57,968 nt of DNA from Litorimonas sp964352855. Its GTDB lineage: Bacteria > Pseudomonadota > Alphaproteobacteria > Caulobacterales > Maricaulaceae. Both the position numbers and the translations under genes were made by a program. The stretch spans positions 1-57,968 of the forward strand of contig CAYGTR010000021.1 in NCBI GenBank assembly GCA_964352855.1. The letters are read 5' to 3'. Below the pieces are notes generated by a model. The model worked only from the letters and a program-made list of their open reading frames with translations, was not told the DNA's origin and ran no database searches. Of the stretch, positions 25,276 to 34,008 are shown piece after piece; position 1 is the stretch's first letter; the number at the start of each line of letters is the position of its first letter.

Positions 25276-25725
25276 GTGTTACTCACAGTTTCATATAAAG
25301 AACTGTCGGCGTGGATAATGAGCGGAGCTTTGATTCTCGCAGGCAGTCTCTATGCCTTTGTTTTAAATGCCGTTTGGAAAGAGACGGGTGAATGGGTAGT
25401 GCCACTCGTGCCATTTGTCGCCATGACGGTTGTGTTGATCTTTTTATCTATATTTGGACATTTGATTGGAGCTCTGTTTACGAGGTCTCGCGCTAATGAT
25501 GTTTCGGATGAGAGAGATAAGGCTATTCGTCAAAAATCTGGAAATATTTCCGGCAATATTCTAGGGGCCTCGGTCTTGATGGTTCTTTTGGGTTCTTTGA
25601 TGAACCAGAACGCGTTTCTCTTATTCCACGCTGTTTTCGCCTGTGTGCTGATGAGCCAGATCGCGGAATATGTTTTACAGATTGTCTTTTACAGACAAAC
25701 AAGTTTTTCTGGAGACTTATCATGA
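25276..25725 (+). CDS. DERD-motif four-helix membrane protein 1
   Basis: A 149-residue inner-membrane protein starting at GTG 25276 after AAAGGAG. Two N-terminal helices (about 10-30 and 41-68), a cytoplasmic loop with DERDKAIRQKSG (about 79-90), then two more helices. The layout (two helices, D-E-R-D-x-x-I loop, two helices) resembles the DUF2178-type membrane proteins that often accompany small XRE regulators. No enzymatic residues are apparent. It shares the loop motif and topology with the next gene, which suggests an old duplication or a heteromeric pair. The stop overlaps the next start (ATGA). Confidence 0.65.
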   Translation: MLLTVSYKELSAWIMSGALILAGSLYAFVLNAVWKETGEWVVPLVPFVAMTVVLIFLSIFGHLIGALFTRSRANDVSDERDKAIRQKSGNISGNILGASVLMVLLGSLMNQNAFLLFHAVFACVLMSQIAEYVLQIVFYRQTSFSGDLS

Positions 25726-26198
25726 TCCGCATAGAAGATATGAGTGAGCCGCATCGGCAGAGTTGGATTACGTTATTGGCAGATAGTGCTGTCTTTATTT
25801 GGTTTTGGAAAAATATGACGGGCGGGTTTAATTTGACCCCACTTGCGCTTGAGCCAACGCAAGTAGGGGCATTTTTCCTAGAGTTAGTCATTGTAACGAT
25901 TATTGTCCATACGGGTATCGCCATTGCCTTTGAGACGCGCAAGCGGAAGGTGAAGTTTGAAAAAGACGAGCGCGATGTTGAAATTGCGCGACGCGGAAGC
26001 CATGCCGGATATGGTTTTTTACAATGTGCTGTCGGGGCCATTTTAGTGACCTTGCTTTTACAATATGTGTTTGGCGATGACTACCAAGGCCCGGTATCCG
26101 TCATTCAACCCGTGCAAATGCTATTTGCCCTCTGTTTTGCTAGCTATCTCGCCGATATTTATCGTCACGGTACAATTATTTGGGCCTATAGGTCTTAA
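25722..26198 (+). CDS. DERD-motif four-helix membrane protein 2
   Basis: A 158-residue membrane protein with the same plan as its upstream neighbour: helices about 15-30 and 43-65, a basic cytoplasmic loop FETRKRKVKFEKDERDVEIARRGS (given here only as its key part KDERDVEIARRG, about 82-93), and two C-terminal helices. It differs from the first protein elsewhere, so the pair is divergent. Its start overlaps the preceding stop by four bases, and the XRE ATG follows two bases after its own stop; tight coupling implies equal amounts of all three products. Function unknown. Confidence 0.65.
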   Translation: MIRIEDMSEPHRQSWITLLADSAVFIWFWKNMTGGFNLTPLALEPTQVGAFFLELVIVTIIVHTGIAIAFETRKRKVKFEKDERDVEIARRGSHAGYGFLQCAVGAILVTLLLQYVFGDDYQGPVSVIQPVQMLFALCFASYLADIYRHGTIIWAYRS

Positions 26199-26200
26199 TT

Positions 26201-26428
26201 ATGGGCGGTAAGAAAACCAAGATCACCAACCGCATTAAGGTCGCGCGTCTCATAAAAGGCTTGTCCCAAGCCCAATTGGCAGAATTGGTCGGGGCCACAC
26301 GGCAAACGATTATTGCCGTAGAGGCCGAGAAATATGCACCATCTCTTGAACTTGCCTTTCGTATAGCGCATGTATTGGGGGAACCGCTTGATGGTTTATT
26401 CGTATTTGATCCATCAGACTTGGAATGA
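26201..26428 (+). CDS. Small XRE-family helix-turn-helix regulator
   Basis: A 75-residue protein that is almost only a DNA-binding domain: LSQAQLAELVGATRQTIIAVEAEKYAP is the helix-turn-helix (key parts QAQLAELVG and TRQTIIAVE), followed by ALELAF-like SLELAFRIAHVLGEPLDGLF. This matches the short YozG-type regulators that pair with integral membrane proteins. There is no sensing domain, so a signal may come from the two DERD proteins encoded just upstream. Ten bases separate it from the alcohol dehydrogenase gene. It probably binds the ATGTAA-N8-TTACAT sites at 25184-25261. Confidence 0.88.
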   Translation: MGGKKTKITNRIKVARLIKGLSQAQLAELVGATRQTIIAVEAEKYAPSLELAFRIAHVLGEPLDGLFVFDPSDLE

Positions 26429-26437
26429 GGAAACCGT

Positions 26438-27442
26438 ATGTCAGACATTAAAGCTTATGCCGCTATGGAAGCCGGTGCAAAATTAGTTCCCTTTGATTAT
26501 GATCCGGGTGAATTGCCGTCTGATCATGTGGAAGTTGACATTTCGGCCTGTGGTCTTTGCCATTCTGACATGTCCATGATCAATAATGATTGGGGGTTTA
26601 GTTCTTATCCGCTTGTCCCAGGCCATGAAGCCGTGGGTACAATCTCTAAGGTCGGGAGCGCGGTGAAGCATTTGAAAGTCGGACAAACGATAGGGATTGG
26701 ATGGAACGCTAAATCCTGTATGCATTGTTCGCCGTGTTTGTCCGGGTCTCAGCAGCGATGCACAACGGGACTGCCGACGATTATGTCCAAGGGCGGATTT
26801 GCAGATCGTATATATGTTCAAGACATTTGGGCTGTGCCGCTTCCAGACGGTATGGATCCGAAATCGGCGGGGCCACTCTTTTGTGGTGGGATTACCGTTT
26901 TTGCACCGCTCATGGATTATGACCTAAAACCTACGGATCGTATTGCTGTTGTCGGTATTGGGGGACTCGGTCATCTGGCCGTGCAATTCGCTCGTGCTTG
27001 GGGATGCGAAGTCACGGCATTTACCACATCTATGGATAAGGAAGACGAACTGAGAGAGCTTGGCGCACATCATGTTGCCAATAGTCGAGACGCGGAGGCG
27101 ATGAAAGCTTTAGCGGGCAAGTTTGATTTTATTCTGTCGACGGTGAACGTGAATTTGGACTGGGCGACATATCTGTCGACATTACGTTCTGACGGGCAGC
27201 TTATTACTGTTGGTGCGGTGGATAAACCTATGGGTATTCCGGCCTTTTCTCTAATTTCGGGCGGAAAATCTGTCGGTGGTTCGGATACAGGCTCACCCGA
27301 TATGGTGGCCCGTATGCTCGAATTTTGCACGCGACATGATATCAAGCCGATGGTGGAATATTTCCCAATGTCCAAGGTCAATGAAGCCCTCGAACATCTG
27401 GAAAGTGGTCAGGCGCGCTACCGTGTCGTGCTGACACGATAG
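26438..27442 (+). CDS. Zinc-dependent alcohol dehydrogenase (CAD/YahK type)
   Basis: A medium-chain NAD(P)-dependent dehydrogenase that reduces aldehydes or oxidises alcohols in the cytoplasm. Catalytic zinc ligands are in ACGLCHSDMSM and PLVPGHEAVG. The structural zinc lobe has four Cys in CMHCSPCLSGSQQRC. The Rossmann motif is VVGIGGLGHLAVQFA. The C-terminal blocks GGSDTGSP and ARYRVVLTR place it in the YahK/cinnamyl-alcohol group, often NADPH-linked with broad aldehyde range. 334 residues. It is the last gene of the DERD-DERD-XRE operon, with AGGAAA before the start, so aldehyde stress is a possible theme (inference). Confidence 0.92.
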   Translation: MSDIKAYAAMEAGAKLVPFDYDPGELPSDHVEVDISACGLCHSDMSMINNDWGFSSYPLVPGHEAVGTISKVGSAVKHLKVGQTIGIGWNAKSCMHCSPCLSGSQQRCTTGLPTIMSKGGFADRIYVQDIWAVPLPDGMDPKSAGPLFCGGITVFAPLMDYDLKPTDRIAVVGIGGLGHLAVQFARAWGCEVTAFTTSMDKEDELRELGAHHVANSRDAEAMKALAGKFDFILSTVNVNLDWATYLSTLRSDGQLITVGAVDKPMGIPAFSLISGGKSVGGSDTGSPDMVARMLEFCTRHDIKPMVEYFPMSKVNEALEHLESGQARYRVVLTR

Positions 27443-27448
27443 CTAGGT

Positions 27449-29398
27449 TTAATCGCCTTTTAAATAGGTGTCCAGAAACGCTACATAAGCGTTGGACGCC
27501 GTAATCTGATTGACCTTCTTTCGGAAGCCATGTCCTTCGTCAGGAAAGACTATATATTCAACAGGTACGCCATTGGCTTTCACGGCCTCGACGAGTTCGT
27601 CGCTCTCAACCTGTAAAACGCGAGGATCATTGGCTCCTTGCACGACCAAAAGCGGCTTTACGATATTTTCTGCATGAAAGAGAGGGGAAATAGCGCGGTG
27701 ACGTTCCAGATCTGTTTTGGGGTCGCCCATTTCATCATAAAGGGCCTCCTTAAAGCTCTCCCACCACGGCGGAATAGACACGAGGGTGCGTTCCCAATTT
27801 GTCACACCAAAGATGTTGATGCCTACGTCGAACTCTTCGGGTTCAAAAGCCAAGGCGGCGGCCACCATATAGCCGCCATAGCTACCCCCGATAATGCCCA
27901 TTTTATCACCGTTGACCCAATCTAACCCTGCCATAAAGTCTTTGGAGGCGATGACGTCTTTCAGATCAACATCGCCGTGTTTTTTGTCATCCATATGGAA
28001 GAATGTTTTGCCGTAACCGCTGCTGCCACGATTATTCATAGCATAAACACCGTAGCCATTATTGACCAAGTGTTGAACCATGGCGCGATAGCCTTTGCGG
28101 TTCTGTCCACCGGGGCCGCCATGCACTAAGATTAAACCAGGGACTTGTGTGTCTGCAGTTGCGCCGTGAGGGCGATACATAATGCCGGGTACAACAAGGC
28201 CGTCATAGCTTTTATATCTGACGACATCGCCTTCCACGAGCATATCAGCCGTCATATTAGGATTGAGCGCTGAGGTGAGGGCTTTCTGTATGCCTGTTGT
28301 GAGGTCAGCGACATGAATATTGGTCGGGGCTCTGTCCCCATTCATCGTGAAAGCGATTTGCGTTTCATCTTTGGAGAACCGGACACTCCCGACATTCCCT
28401 TCGGGTAGGTCTTTAAGCTCCACAGCTTTTGACGTTTGCGTATCAATCATCGTGAGTCGCGATGATCCGTCTTCATTGACGATGTTAAGTTTGTAGCGTC
28501 CTGAAGGCGATTCATCAACGTAGGATACATCCCAGTTAGCGGCGATATATTCGCTCTTTTCGCCCGTTTCGAGATCGTAGCGCCAGGCTTGAGCAAATTC
28601 ACCAAACTCATTTGTGGCGTAAAGCAAACCCGTTTGGTCGGCTGTAAAGCCATACGCACTATAAGCGATATTGCCCTCATGCTCAGTTATCAGTTTGGGT
28701 GTTGGATCCGACGCCGATAGGTCGACAAGGAAAATATCACTGTCAGCGGAGGTTCTATTTTTTGTCAGCGCGACGAAGCGTGCATTGTCGCTAATCGCAT
28801 CAATTTGAAACCCGTCATTTTCAAAGATCATCTTGCGATCGTAATCTACGACTTGATATTCATAGAGATCAAAGCTGCGGGCGTCGCGTTCATTGGTCAT
28901 CACAAAGAAGCTGTTGCCGCTCTCATGCCAGCCTAAAAAGGCGGCTTTGACGGGGTTTCCCGGTGTCAGGTCTTTTACGCTACCGTCTGTTTCTCTGACA
29001 TAAAGATGGTCAAGTTCATCACCCCCGCCGTCAGATGTATAAAGCATACGTTCGTCATCGGGGAACCAACTTACTGCGCGTATCGGGTTCGTTGTCGAGG
29101 TTGTCAGCGCTGTCCGCTCGCCTGTTTCAACACTGGCGCGATAGGCATTCCAAACGCCTGTTTCATCTGATGTAATTAAAATATCTCCGGATTCTGGCCC
29201 AAAGACGACGCCTGCACCACTCGCGAGGCCATATGTCGTCGTTTCAAAAAAAGCTTCAGCAGAGAATTGCGGGACTTTCAATTTGGCGACGTCCGTCGCG
29301 ATAGTCGTTGTTTCATTCGTGTTCGTGGTTTGGTTTTGGCAGGCAGATAGCGAAACAGCACCTAGAATAGCGACTGTTGTGAGAAATATAGATTTCAT
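27449..29398 (-). CDS. S9-family serine peptidase, lipoprotein (DPP/acyl-aminoacyl type)
   Basis: A prolyl-oligopeptidase-clan enzyme, expected in the periplasm. It has a signal peptide with lipobox LSAC and lipidated C20. Residues about 45-390 form a beta-propeller (WD40-like TolB repeats, for example WFPDDERMLYTSDGGGDE). The alpha/beta hydrolase domain carries catalytic Ser near residue 505 (GGSYGGYM), Asp near 590 (GANDPRV) and His near 623 (DEGHGF). 649 residues, complete. It likely degrades peptides taken from outside. Convergent with the alcohol dehydrogenase gene, 6 bp apart. Confidence 0.92.
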   Translation of the reverse strand: MKSIFLTTVAILGAVSLSACQNQTTNTNETTTIATDVAKLKVPQFSAEAFFETTTYGLASGAGVVFGPESGDILITSDETGVWNAYRASVETGERTALTTSTTNPIRAVSWFPDDERMLYTSDGGGDELDHLYVRETDGSVKDLTPGNPVKAAFLGWHESGNSFFVMTNERDARSFDLYEYQVVDYDRKMIFENDGFQIDAISDNARFVALTKNRTSADSDIFLVDLSASDPTPKLITEHEGNIAYSAYGFTADQTGLLYATNEFGEFAQAWRYDLETGEKSEYIAANWDVSYVDESPSGRYKLNIVNEDGSSRLTMIDTQTSKAVELKDLPEGNVGSVRFSKDETQIAFTMNGDRAPTNIHVADLTTGIQKALTSALNPNMTADMLVEGDVVRYKSYDGLVVPGIMYRPHGATADTQVPGLILVHGGPGGQNRKGYRAMVQHLVNNGYGVYAMNNRGSSGYGKTFFHMDDKKHGDVDLKDVIASKDFMAGLDWVNGDKMGIIGGSYGGYMVAAALAFEPEEFDVGINIFGVTNWERTLVSIPPWWESFKEALYDEMGDPKTDLERHRAISPLFHAENIVKPLLVVQGANDPRVLQVESDELVEAVKANGVPVEYIVFPDEGHGFRKKVNQITASNAYVAFLDTYLKGD

Positions 29399-29454
29399 AA
29401 TTGGCTCCCGATTTTTGACGAGAGTAACAGAAGTTCACAAAAAGGGAACCAATT

Positions 29455-30171
29455 CTAGAGTGTATCGCGGTAGCTTATGATCTTGTTCGTCTCGGAATAA
29501 TCTGGTGACAGCATTTTTACAATGAGCGGGGACAAATCCCATGGGTCTGGTAATGTGCTCGGGTCTTCGCCCGGCATCGCTTTGCCACGCATCGCCGTGC
29601 GTGTGGCGCCGGGGTTTAACAAGTTCACTTTTAAAGATGTCACAGCCGCTTCATTCGCATAACACTGCGCTAAGGCCTCGAGCCCCGCTTTTGTCGCCGC
29701 ATAAGCGCCCCAATAGGCGCGGCGGCTATTGGCGACGCCCGATGTCATAAATAGAGCACGCCCAGAGTCTGAGGCGCGGAGCAGGGGGTCCAGAGACCTG
29801 ATCAAGCGATAATTGGCCGTGAGGTTGACAGCCATAAGTTTGTCCCACGTTTTAGGGTCTAACATGGGCACGGGTGTAATATCTCCTAGCATAGCGGCAT
29901 TGCCAAAGAGACCATCCAACTTGCCCCAGCGGTCATGAATAATGGCCCCTAAACGGTCGATGCCGTCCGGTTGACTGAGGTCCATCGGGACAAGTGTGCA
30001 AGTCTGGCCTGTGGCTTTTACGTCATCATCCAATGCTTCGAGGCCGCCCTGTGTGCGGGCAATGGCAATAATGTCAGAACCGGCTTCTGCGAGCGCTTTG
30101 GCAGCGAAGTAACCAATGCCACGAGACGCACCTGTCACTAATGTGACGCGGCCTTTTAAAGGGAGAGTCAT
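29455..30171 (-). CDS. Short-chain dehydrogenase/reductase
   Basis: A 238-residue classical SDR with cofactor motif TGASRGIGYFAAKAL (T-G-x3-G-x-G), NAAML in place of NNAG (GNAAMLGD), the catalytic Ser region MTSGVANSRRAYW and Y-x3-K in YAATKAGLEAL. NAD(P) specificity and substrate cannot be told. The last gene of the radA-cvpA-purF run, 7 bp after purF; this SDR follows purF in many alphaproteobacteria, but its role is not known to me. Confidence 0.9.
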   Translation of the reverse strand: MTLPLKGRVTLVTGASRGIGYFAAKALAEAGSDIIAIARTQGGLEALDDDVKATGQTCTLVPMDLSQPDGIDRLGAIIHDRWGKLDGLFGNAAMLGDITPVPMLDPKTWDKLMAVNLTANYRLIRSLDPLLRASDSGRALFMTSGVANSRRAYWGAYAATKAGLEALAQCYANEAAVTSLKVNLLNPGATRTAMRGKAMPGEDPSTLPDPWDLSPLIVKMLSPDYSETNKIISYRDTL

Positions 30172-30178
30172 GGTGAAC

Positions 30179-31672
30179 CTATGCGACTTCTATGAGGAAG
30201 GAGAGCTGTTTGCTGACGCCGGAGGCATCACGGTCACGGTCAATCAAAGGTGTGGGATAATCACCTGTGAAACAATGATCTGTGAATTGCGGAGCCTCTT
30301 CGAAACGCTCCTTTTCACCCATTGCCCAATAGAGACCTTCGACGGACAGAAAGCCAAGGCTGTCGACTTCTAGCATTTCAGTCATGGCTTTGAGGTCATA
30401 ATTGGCCGCAATCAGCTTTTCTTTGGTCGGCATGTCAATACCGTAATGGTCTGGATGTTTGATGGGCGGTGAGGCGGAACGGAAGTGGACTTCTTTCGCA
30501 CCTGCAGCCTTAATCATGCGCACGATTTTTGTGGATGTTGTGCCGCGCACGATGGAGTCATCAACAAGCAATACGCGTTTTCCTTCGATCATTGCGCGAT
30601 TGGCGGAATGTTTCAAGCGCACGCCCATATCGCGAATTTGTTGTGTCGGTTGAATAAAGGTGCGTCCGACATAGTGATTGCGAATAATACCCAGTTCAAA
30701 AGGGATACCCGTCTCTTGTGAAAAGCCTAAAGCCGCAGGAACACCGCTATCCGGGACAGGAATAATCACATCCACATCAGCAGGGGTTTCTTGCGCCAGT
30801 CTACGACCCATGCGCTTGCGGACTTCATACACACTTTTACCCGCAACGATGCTGTCTGGACGCGCGAAATAGACGAATTCAAAGATACAGGGTCGGGGTT
30901 TCGTATTCGGAAAGGCGGTGAAAGATCTGATGCCATCTGCATTAATAACGACAACTTCGCCTGCCTCGACTTCCCGTATGAATTTTGCCCCGATCATGTC
31001 AAAAGCACAGGTCTCTGACGCTAAGATATAGCTGTCACCCAAGCGACCGATGAGGAGAGGGCGAATACCAAAACGATCACGTGCGCCGAGCAACATATCT
31101 CTCGTCATGCCGATAAAGGCATAGCCACCATCGACTTGACGTATGGCATTGACAAATCGGTCAATAAACTCACCTGTTTTGGCGCGCGCAATAAGGTGGA
31201 TAACGACTTCGGTGTCGGATGTTGATTGGAAGAGGGCGCCTTTTTCAACGAGTTGTTCCCGGATCGTGTAGGCATTTGTAATATGCCCATTATGTGCCAG
31301 AGCAAAGCCACCTGAATGAAGTTCCGAAAAGAGCGGCTGAACATTGCGCAGAATAGTTTGACCGGCTGTAGAATAGCGATTGTGACCAATGGAGATATGG
31401 CCGGGTAAGCGTTCCGAAGGGTCTTCACCTGTAAAATTATCACCGACGAGACCAAGATGACGCTCTGTATGAAAGCGATCCCCGTCCGAGCTGGCGATAC
31501 CGCAGGCCTCTTGTCCGCGATGTTGTAAAGCATGAAGACCGAGAGCCGTCAAAGACGCCGCATTGTCCATTCCGAAAATACCAAAGACACCACATTCCTC
31601 GCGAATTTTATCGTCATTTGGGTCGATTTCGCAGCTTGGATTGTGGAGGTTCTGAATGGACGTTTCGGTCAT
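30179..31672 (-). CDS. purF: Amidophosphoribosyltransferase
   Basis: It makes phosphoribosylamine from PRPP and glutamine, the first step of purine synthesis. A propeptide of 26 residues precedes the catalytic Cys27 (EECGVFGIFG), which becomes the N-terminal nucleophile after processing. Family motifs are LHALQHRGQEACGI, HNRYSTAG, ALAHNGHITN and the PRPP loop VLLVDDSIVRGTTS. Cysteines in the C-terminal part that would hold an iron-sulfur cluster are not obvious; CFTGDYPTP is the typical end. 497 residues. Its ATG overlaps the cvpA stop (ATGA). Confidence 0.97.
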   Translation of the reverse strand: MTETSIQNLHNPSCEIDPNDDKIREECGVFGIFGMDNAASLTALGLHALQHRGQEACGIASSDGDRFHTERHLGLVGDNFTGEDPSERLPGHISIGHNRYSTAGQTILRNVQPLFSELHSGGFALAHNGHITNAYTIREQLVEKGALFQSTSDTEVVIHLIARAKTGEFIDRFVNAIRQVDGGYAFIGMTRDMLLGARDRFGIRPLLIGRLGDSYILASETCAFDMIGAKFIREVEAGEVVVINADGIRSFTAFPNTKPRPCIFEFVYFARPDSIVAGKSVYEVRKRMGRRLAQETPADVDVIIPVPDSGVPAALGFSQETGIPFELGIIRNHYVGRTFIQPTQQIRDMGVRLKHSANRAMIEGKRVLLVDDSIVRGTTSTKIVRMIKAAGAKEVHFRSASPPIKHPDHYGIDMPTKEKLIAANYDLKAMTEMLEVDSLGFLSVEGLYWAMGEKERFEEAPQFTDHCFTGDYPTPLIDRDRDASGVSKQLSFLIEVA

Positions 31673-32343
31673 TGAAGTATCTCCCGGCTTATGCCGTCAA
31701 TATCACCATCTTTAATGCGGTCTGCATATGAACGCATTTCCGCAAAAGGCAAGGCCCGTATCATATCCCCAATGCGATTGAGTAAGGGATAAAACGCCGA
31801 TTTCTCCAGATATTCCGGAAGAGGTTTGGGCTCTGCCTCCATTTGCTCTCGCATGGATTCGGGCATTTTTTCCATTATATCAGCGGGCAGGGAGGCCTCG
31901 TTTTGAGCGATATACTCGCGAAATTCTTGCGCATCCTCGCTGGCGCGGTGACTGGCGGTCAGGACCATAACGCCGAGAGACGCTAAGATAAGTCCCCGTA
32001 AAATACCAAAACCTGCACCAAGCACTCGATTGATAAACTTCGTTGAGGGCGCATCAAGTTTGCCGAATATTTTTGTTAGAATGAAGACTGCAATCAAATA
32101 AACTAGGGCAAACGTCCCTGCACCCAAGGCGGCATCTGCTAACCACCCCGGAGAGATAAAACTTTGCGCCGCATAGCGAAACTGCCCCCAAACGAAGAGT
32201 GTGATGACGCCTGCCAACAAGAGCGCTACCAATGACATGACTTCTCGCAGAAAGCCTCGTTGGACAGCGATAATCAATGAGATCAAAAGAATGAGAAGAA
32301 CAACAACATCAAAGCCATTGAAGGTAAAGGAGCCAATACTCAT
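31669..32343 (-). CDS. cvpA: CvpA-family membrane protein
   Basis: A 224-residue inner-membrane protein with four helices: FDVVVLLILLISLIIAVQ (8-25), MSLVALLLAGVITLFVW, GAGTFALVYLIAVFILTK, and GILRGLILASLGVMVLT. The characteristic block is FGKLDAPSTKFINRVLGAGFG. E. coli CvpA is needed for colicin V export and envelope integrity, and is encoded before purF as here. The C-terminal half is an acidic, cytoplasmic helical tail (ADIMEKMPESMREQM). Nineteen bases after radA. Confidence 0.92.
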   Translation of the reverse strand: MSIGSFTFNGFDVVVLLILLISLIIAVQRGFLREVMSLVALLLAGVITLFVWGQFRYAAQSFISPGWLADAALGAGTFALVYLIAVFILTKIFGKLDAPSTKFINRVLGAGFGILRGLILASLGVMVLTASHRASEDAQEFREYIAQNEASLPADIMEKMPESMREQMEAEPKPLPEYLEKSAFYPLLNRIGDMIRALPFAEMRSYADRIKDGDIDGISREILQ

Positions 32344-32361
32344 GCGGGTCGTCGCCTTATA

Positions 32362-33768
32362 TTACGCGGCCCAGTTTGTTTCCCAATCCGGACCTGCCTC
32401 TGCACTGGCTTCTACACGGCGAACAAGGTCGGGCAAAGCTTTGATTGCAATAATTGGCAGAGCAGATGAATCGTTTTCATGCTCACGTTTTGTCGGACGC
32501 GCGGTAATTGCTCTCTTAAAGCCCAGTTTTGCGGCTTCTTTGAGGCGTGCATCCGAGCGCCCGACGGCGCGAACATCGCCGGATAGGCTTATTTCGCCGA
32601 ATACGACTGTATCGGATGGCAAAGGCATATCGAAGGCAGAAGAGACCAAAGCGGCTGCGACGGCAAGATCTGCGGCGGGTTCATTGATTCGCAACCCGCC
32701 CGCGACATTGAGATAGACATCCTTACCGGCAAAGCTAACGCCGCAACGGGCTTCTAGCACAGCTAATACCATAGCGAGACGACTACTGTCCCATCCAACA
32801 ACCGCACGTCGCGGTGTGCCAAAGGCGGCCGGGGCAACGAGCGCTTGTATTTCGGTCAGAACAGGCCGCGTCCCTTCGAGACCGGCAAAGACGGCTGCGC
32901 CGCTTGAGAGGTCTCCACGACCATCAAGGAAAAGTGCCGAAGGGTTCGGGACTTCGGTAAGGCCGACTTCGCGCATTTCAAAAACACCGATTTCGTCTGT
33001 GGGGCCAAAGCGGTTTTTGTGAGCGCGTAGAATTCGGAATTGATGGGCGCGGTCTCCTTCAAAATAAAGAACAGCATCCACCATATGTTCAACAACTCGT
33101 GGACCTGCGATTTGCCCGTCTTTTGTAACGTGACCCACGAGAATGACACAGGTTCCGCGTTTTTTGGCAAAGCGGGTGAGTTCCTGAGCGCAGGCACGCA
33201 CTTGTGCGACGGTGCCAGGCGCTGCGCCAAGTTGATCCGACCATAAGGTTTGAATGGAATCGATAATGACCACATCAGGCTTTTCTGCCATGAGGCCGTC
33301 AATAATGGGCCCCAGTGATGTCTCAGCAGCTAGCGACACAGGATGGTTGGAGACGCCTAAGCGTTTGGCGCGCCGCCGGACTTGGCCAACAGATTCTTCA
33401 CCGGAGATATAAGCTGTCTTAACGCCGAGCGCGGCGAGTTTACCAACTGCCTGCAATAATAAAGTTGATTTCCCAATGCCGGGGTCGCCGCCGACAAGAA
33501 GGGCTGAGCCTGCAACAAGGCCGCCCCCGGTCACTCTGTCTAATTCATCAATGCCGGTTTTTATGCGCGGAACATCTTGGCTCTCACCGCCCAGATCGAC
33601 AAAATCAACGGCGCGGCTCTTCCGCCGTTTATGGGCAGGGCGTTCGTTTTGCGCCGTAATTTCTTCGACAAGTGTATTCCATTCGCCACAGGCGTCACAT
33701 CGCCCGGCCCATTTCCCGTGAACAGTGCCGCAAGATTGGCAGACAAATTGCGAAGAGGGTTTAGGCAA
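32362..33768 (-). CDS. radA: DNA repair protein RadA (Sms)
   Basis: A RecA-like branch-migration ATPase in recombination repair. I start at TTG 33768 with GGAG seven bases upstream; this gives 468 residues and the normal opening PSSQFVCQSCG. The zinc finger has C10, C13, C24 and C27. Walker A is GGDPGIGKSTLLLQ, Walker B is DVVIIDSIQTLW, and the RadA signature HKNRFGPTDEIGVFEM follows. The C-terminal Lon-protease-like domain contains DLAVAAALVSS. The open frame continues upstream to 33897, but that part is AT-rich and unlike RadA. First gene of the cvpA-purF-SDR run. Confidence 0.95.
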   Translation of the reverse strand: MPKPSSQFVCQSCGTVHGKWAGRCDACGEWNTLVEEITAQNERPAHKRRKSRAVDFVDLGGESQDVPRIKTGIDELDRVTGGGLVAGSALLVGGDPGIGKSTLLLQAVGKLAALGVKTAYISGEESVGQVRRRAKRLGVSNHPVSLAAETSLGPIIDGLMAEKPDVVIIDSIQTLWSDQLGAAPGTVAQVRACAQELTRFAKKRGTCVILVGHVTKDGQIAGPRVVEHMVDAVLYFEGDRAHQFRILRAHKNRFGPTDEIGVFEMREVGLTEVPNPSALFLDGRGDLSSGAAVFAGLEGTRPVLTEIQALVAPAAFGTPRRAVVGWDSSRLAMVLAVLEARCGVSFAGKDVYLNVAGGLRINEPAADLAVAAALVSSAFDMPLPSDTVVFGEISLSGDVRAVGRSDARLKEAAKLGFKRAITARPTKREHENDSSALPIIAIKALPDLVRRVEASAEAGPDWETNWAA

Positions 33769-33840
33769 AATATTCTCCAGTTTGAGAATATAACTAGCCT
33801 TAATGGATGTAATGTCAATAATGTTTATGCTTTGTTCTAA

Positions 33841-33862
33841 ATGGTTAATGTTGATTAACCAT
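33841..33862. promoter_or_regulatory. Palindrome in the radA / secreted-protein divergent region
   Basis: Perfect 8-bp arms ATGGTTAA and TTAACCAT separated by 6 bp (TGTTGA). It sits 73 bp upstream of the radA start and about 150 bp before the divergent gene. It contains TTAA-N6-TTAA, one base short of the N7 spacing of CtrA boxes, so CtrA binding is doubtful. A dimeric repressor site is more likely. Confidence 0.45.
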
Positions 33863-33980
33863 AATTTTATGTTTATCAAAGGGGTGGCGTTAAACAATTA
33901 GATCCAAAAATGATAAATCCGGCGGGACAAAGAGACCGGATGTGCGGGAGTAAAGCTTGAGGCTTTGTGATTGGTTGTCG

Positions 33981-34000
33981 CCTTTTTTGTTCAAAAAAGG
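33981..34000 (+). promoter_or_regulatory. Hairpin covering the ribosome binding site of the gene at 34009
   Basis: Stem CCTTTTTT (33981-33988) with AAAAAAGG (33993-34000), perfect over 8 bp, loop GTTC. The 3' arm holds the Shine-Dalgarno AAGG(A), eight bases before ATG 34009. The structure would hide the ribosome site, with weak A-U pairs in the stem as in four-U RNA thermometers. A binding protein or plain coincidence are alternatives. Confidence 0.5.
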
Positions 34001-34008
34001 AAATATAT

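Noticed and set aside
25523..26041. Minus-strand 172-codon open frame across the two DERD genes
   Set aside because: It spans the junction of two well-supported overlapping genes and has no ribosome site or domain.
33841..33862. CtrA box
   Set aside because: Half-site spacing is 6, not the 7 required by the consensus; kept only as a generic palindrome.
33769..33897. Upstream extension of radA to ATG 33897
   Set aside because: The extra 43 residues are AT-rich, unlike RadA, and contain the palindrome region. TTG 33768 has a ribosome site and gives the normal N-terminus.
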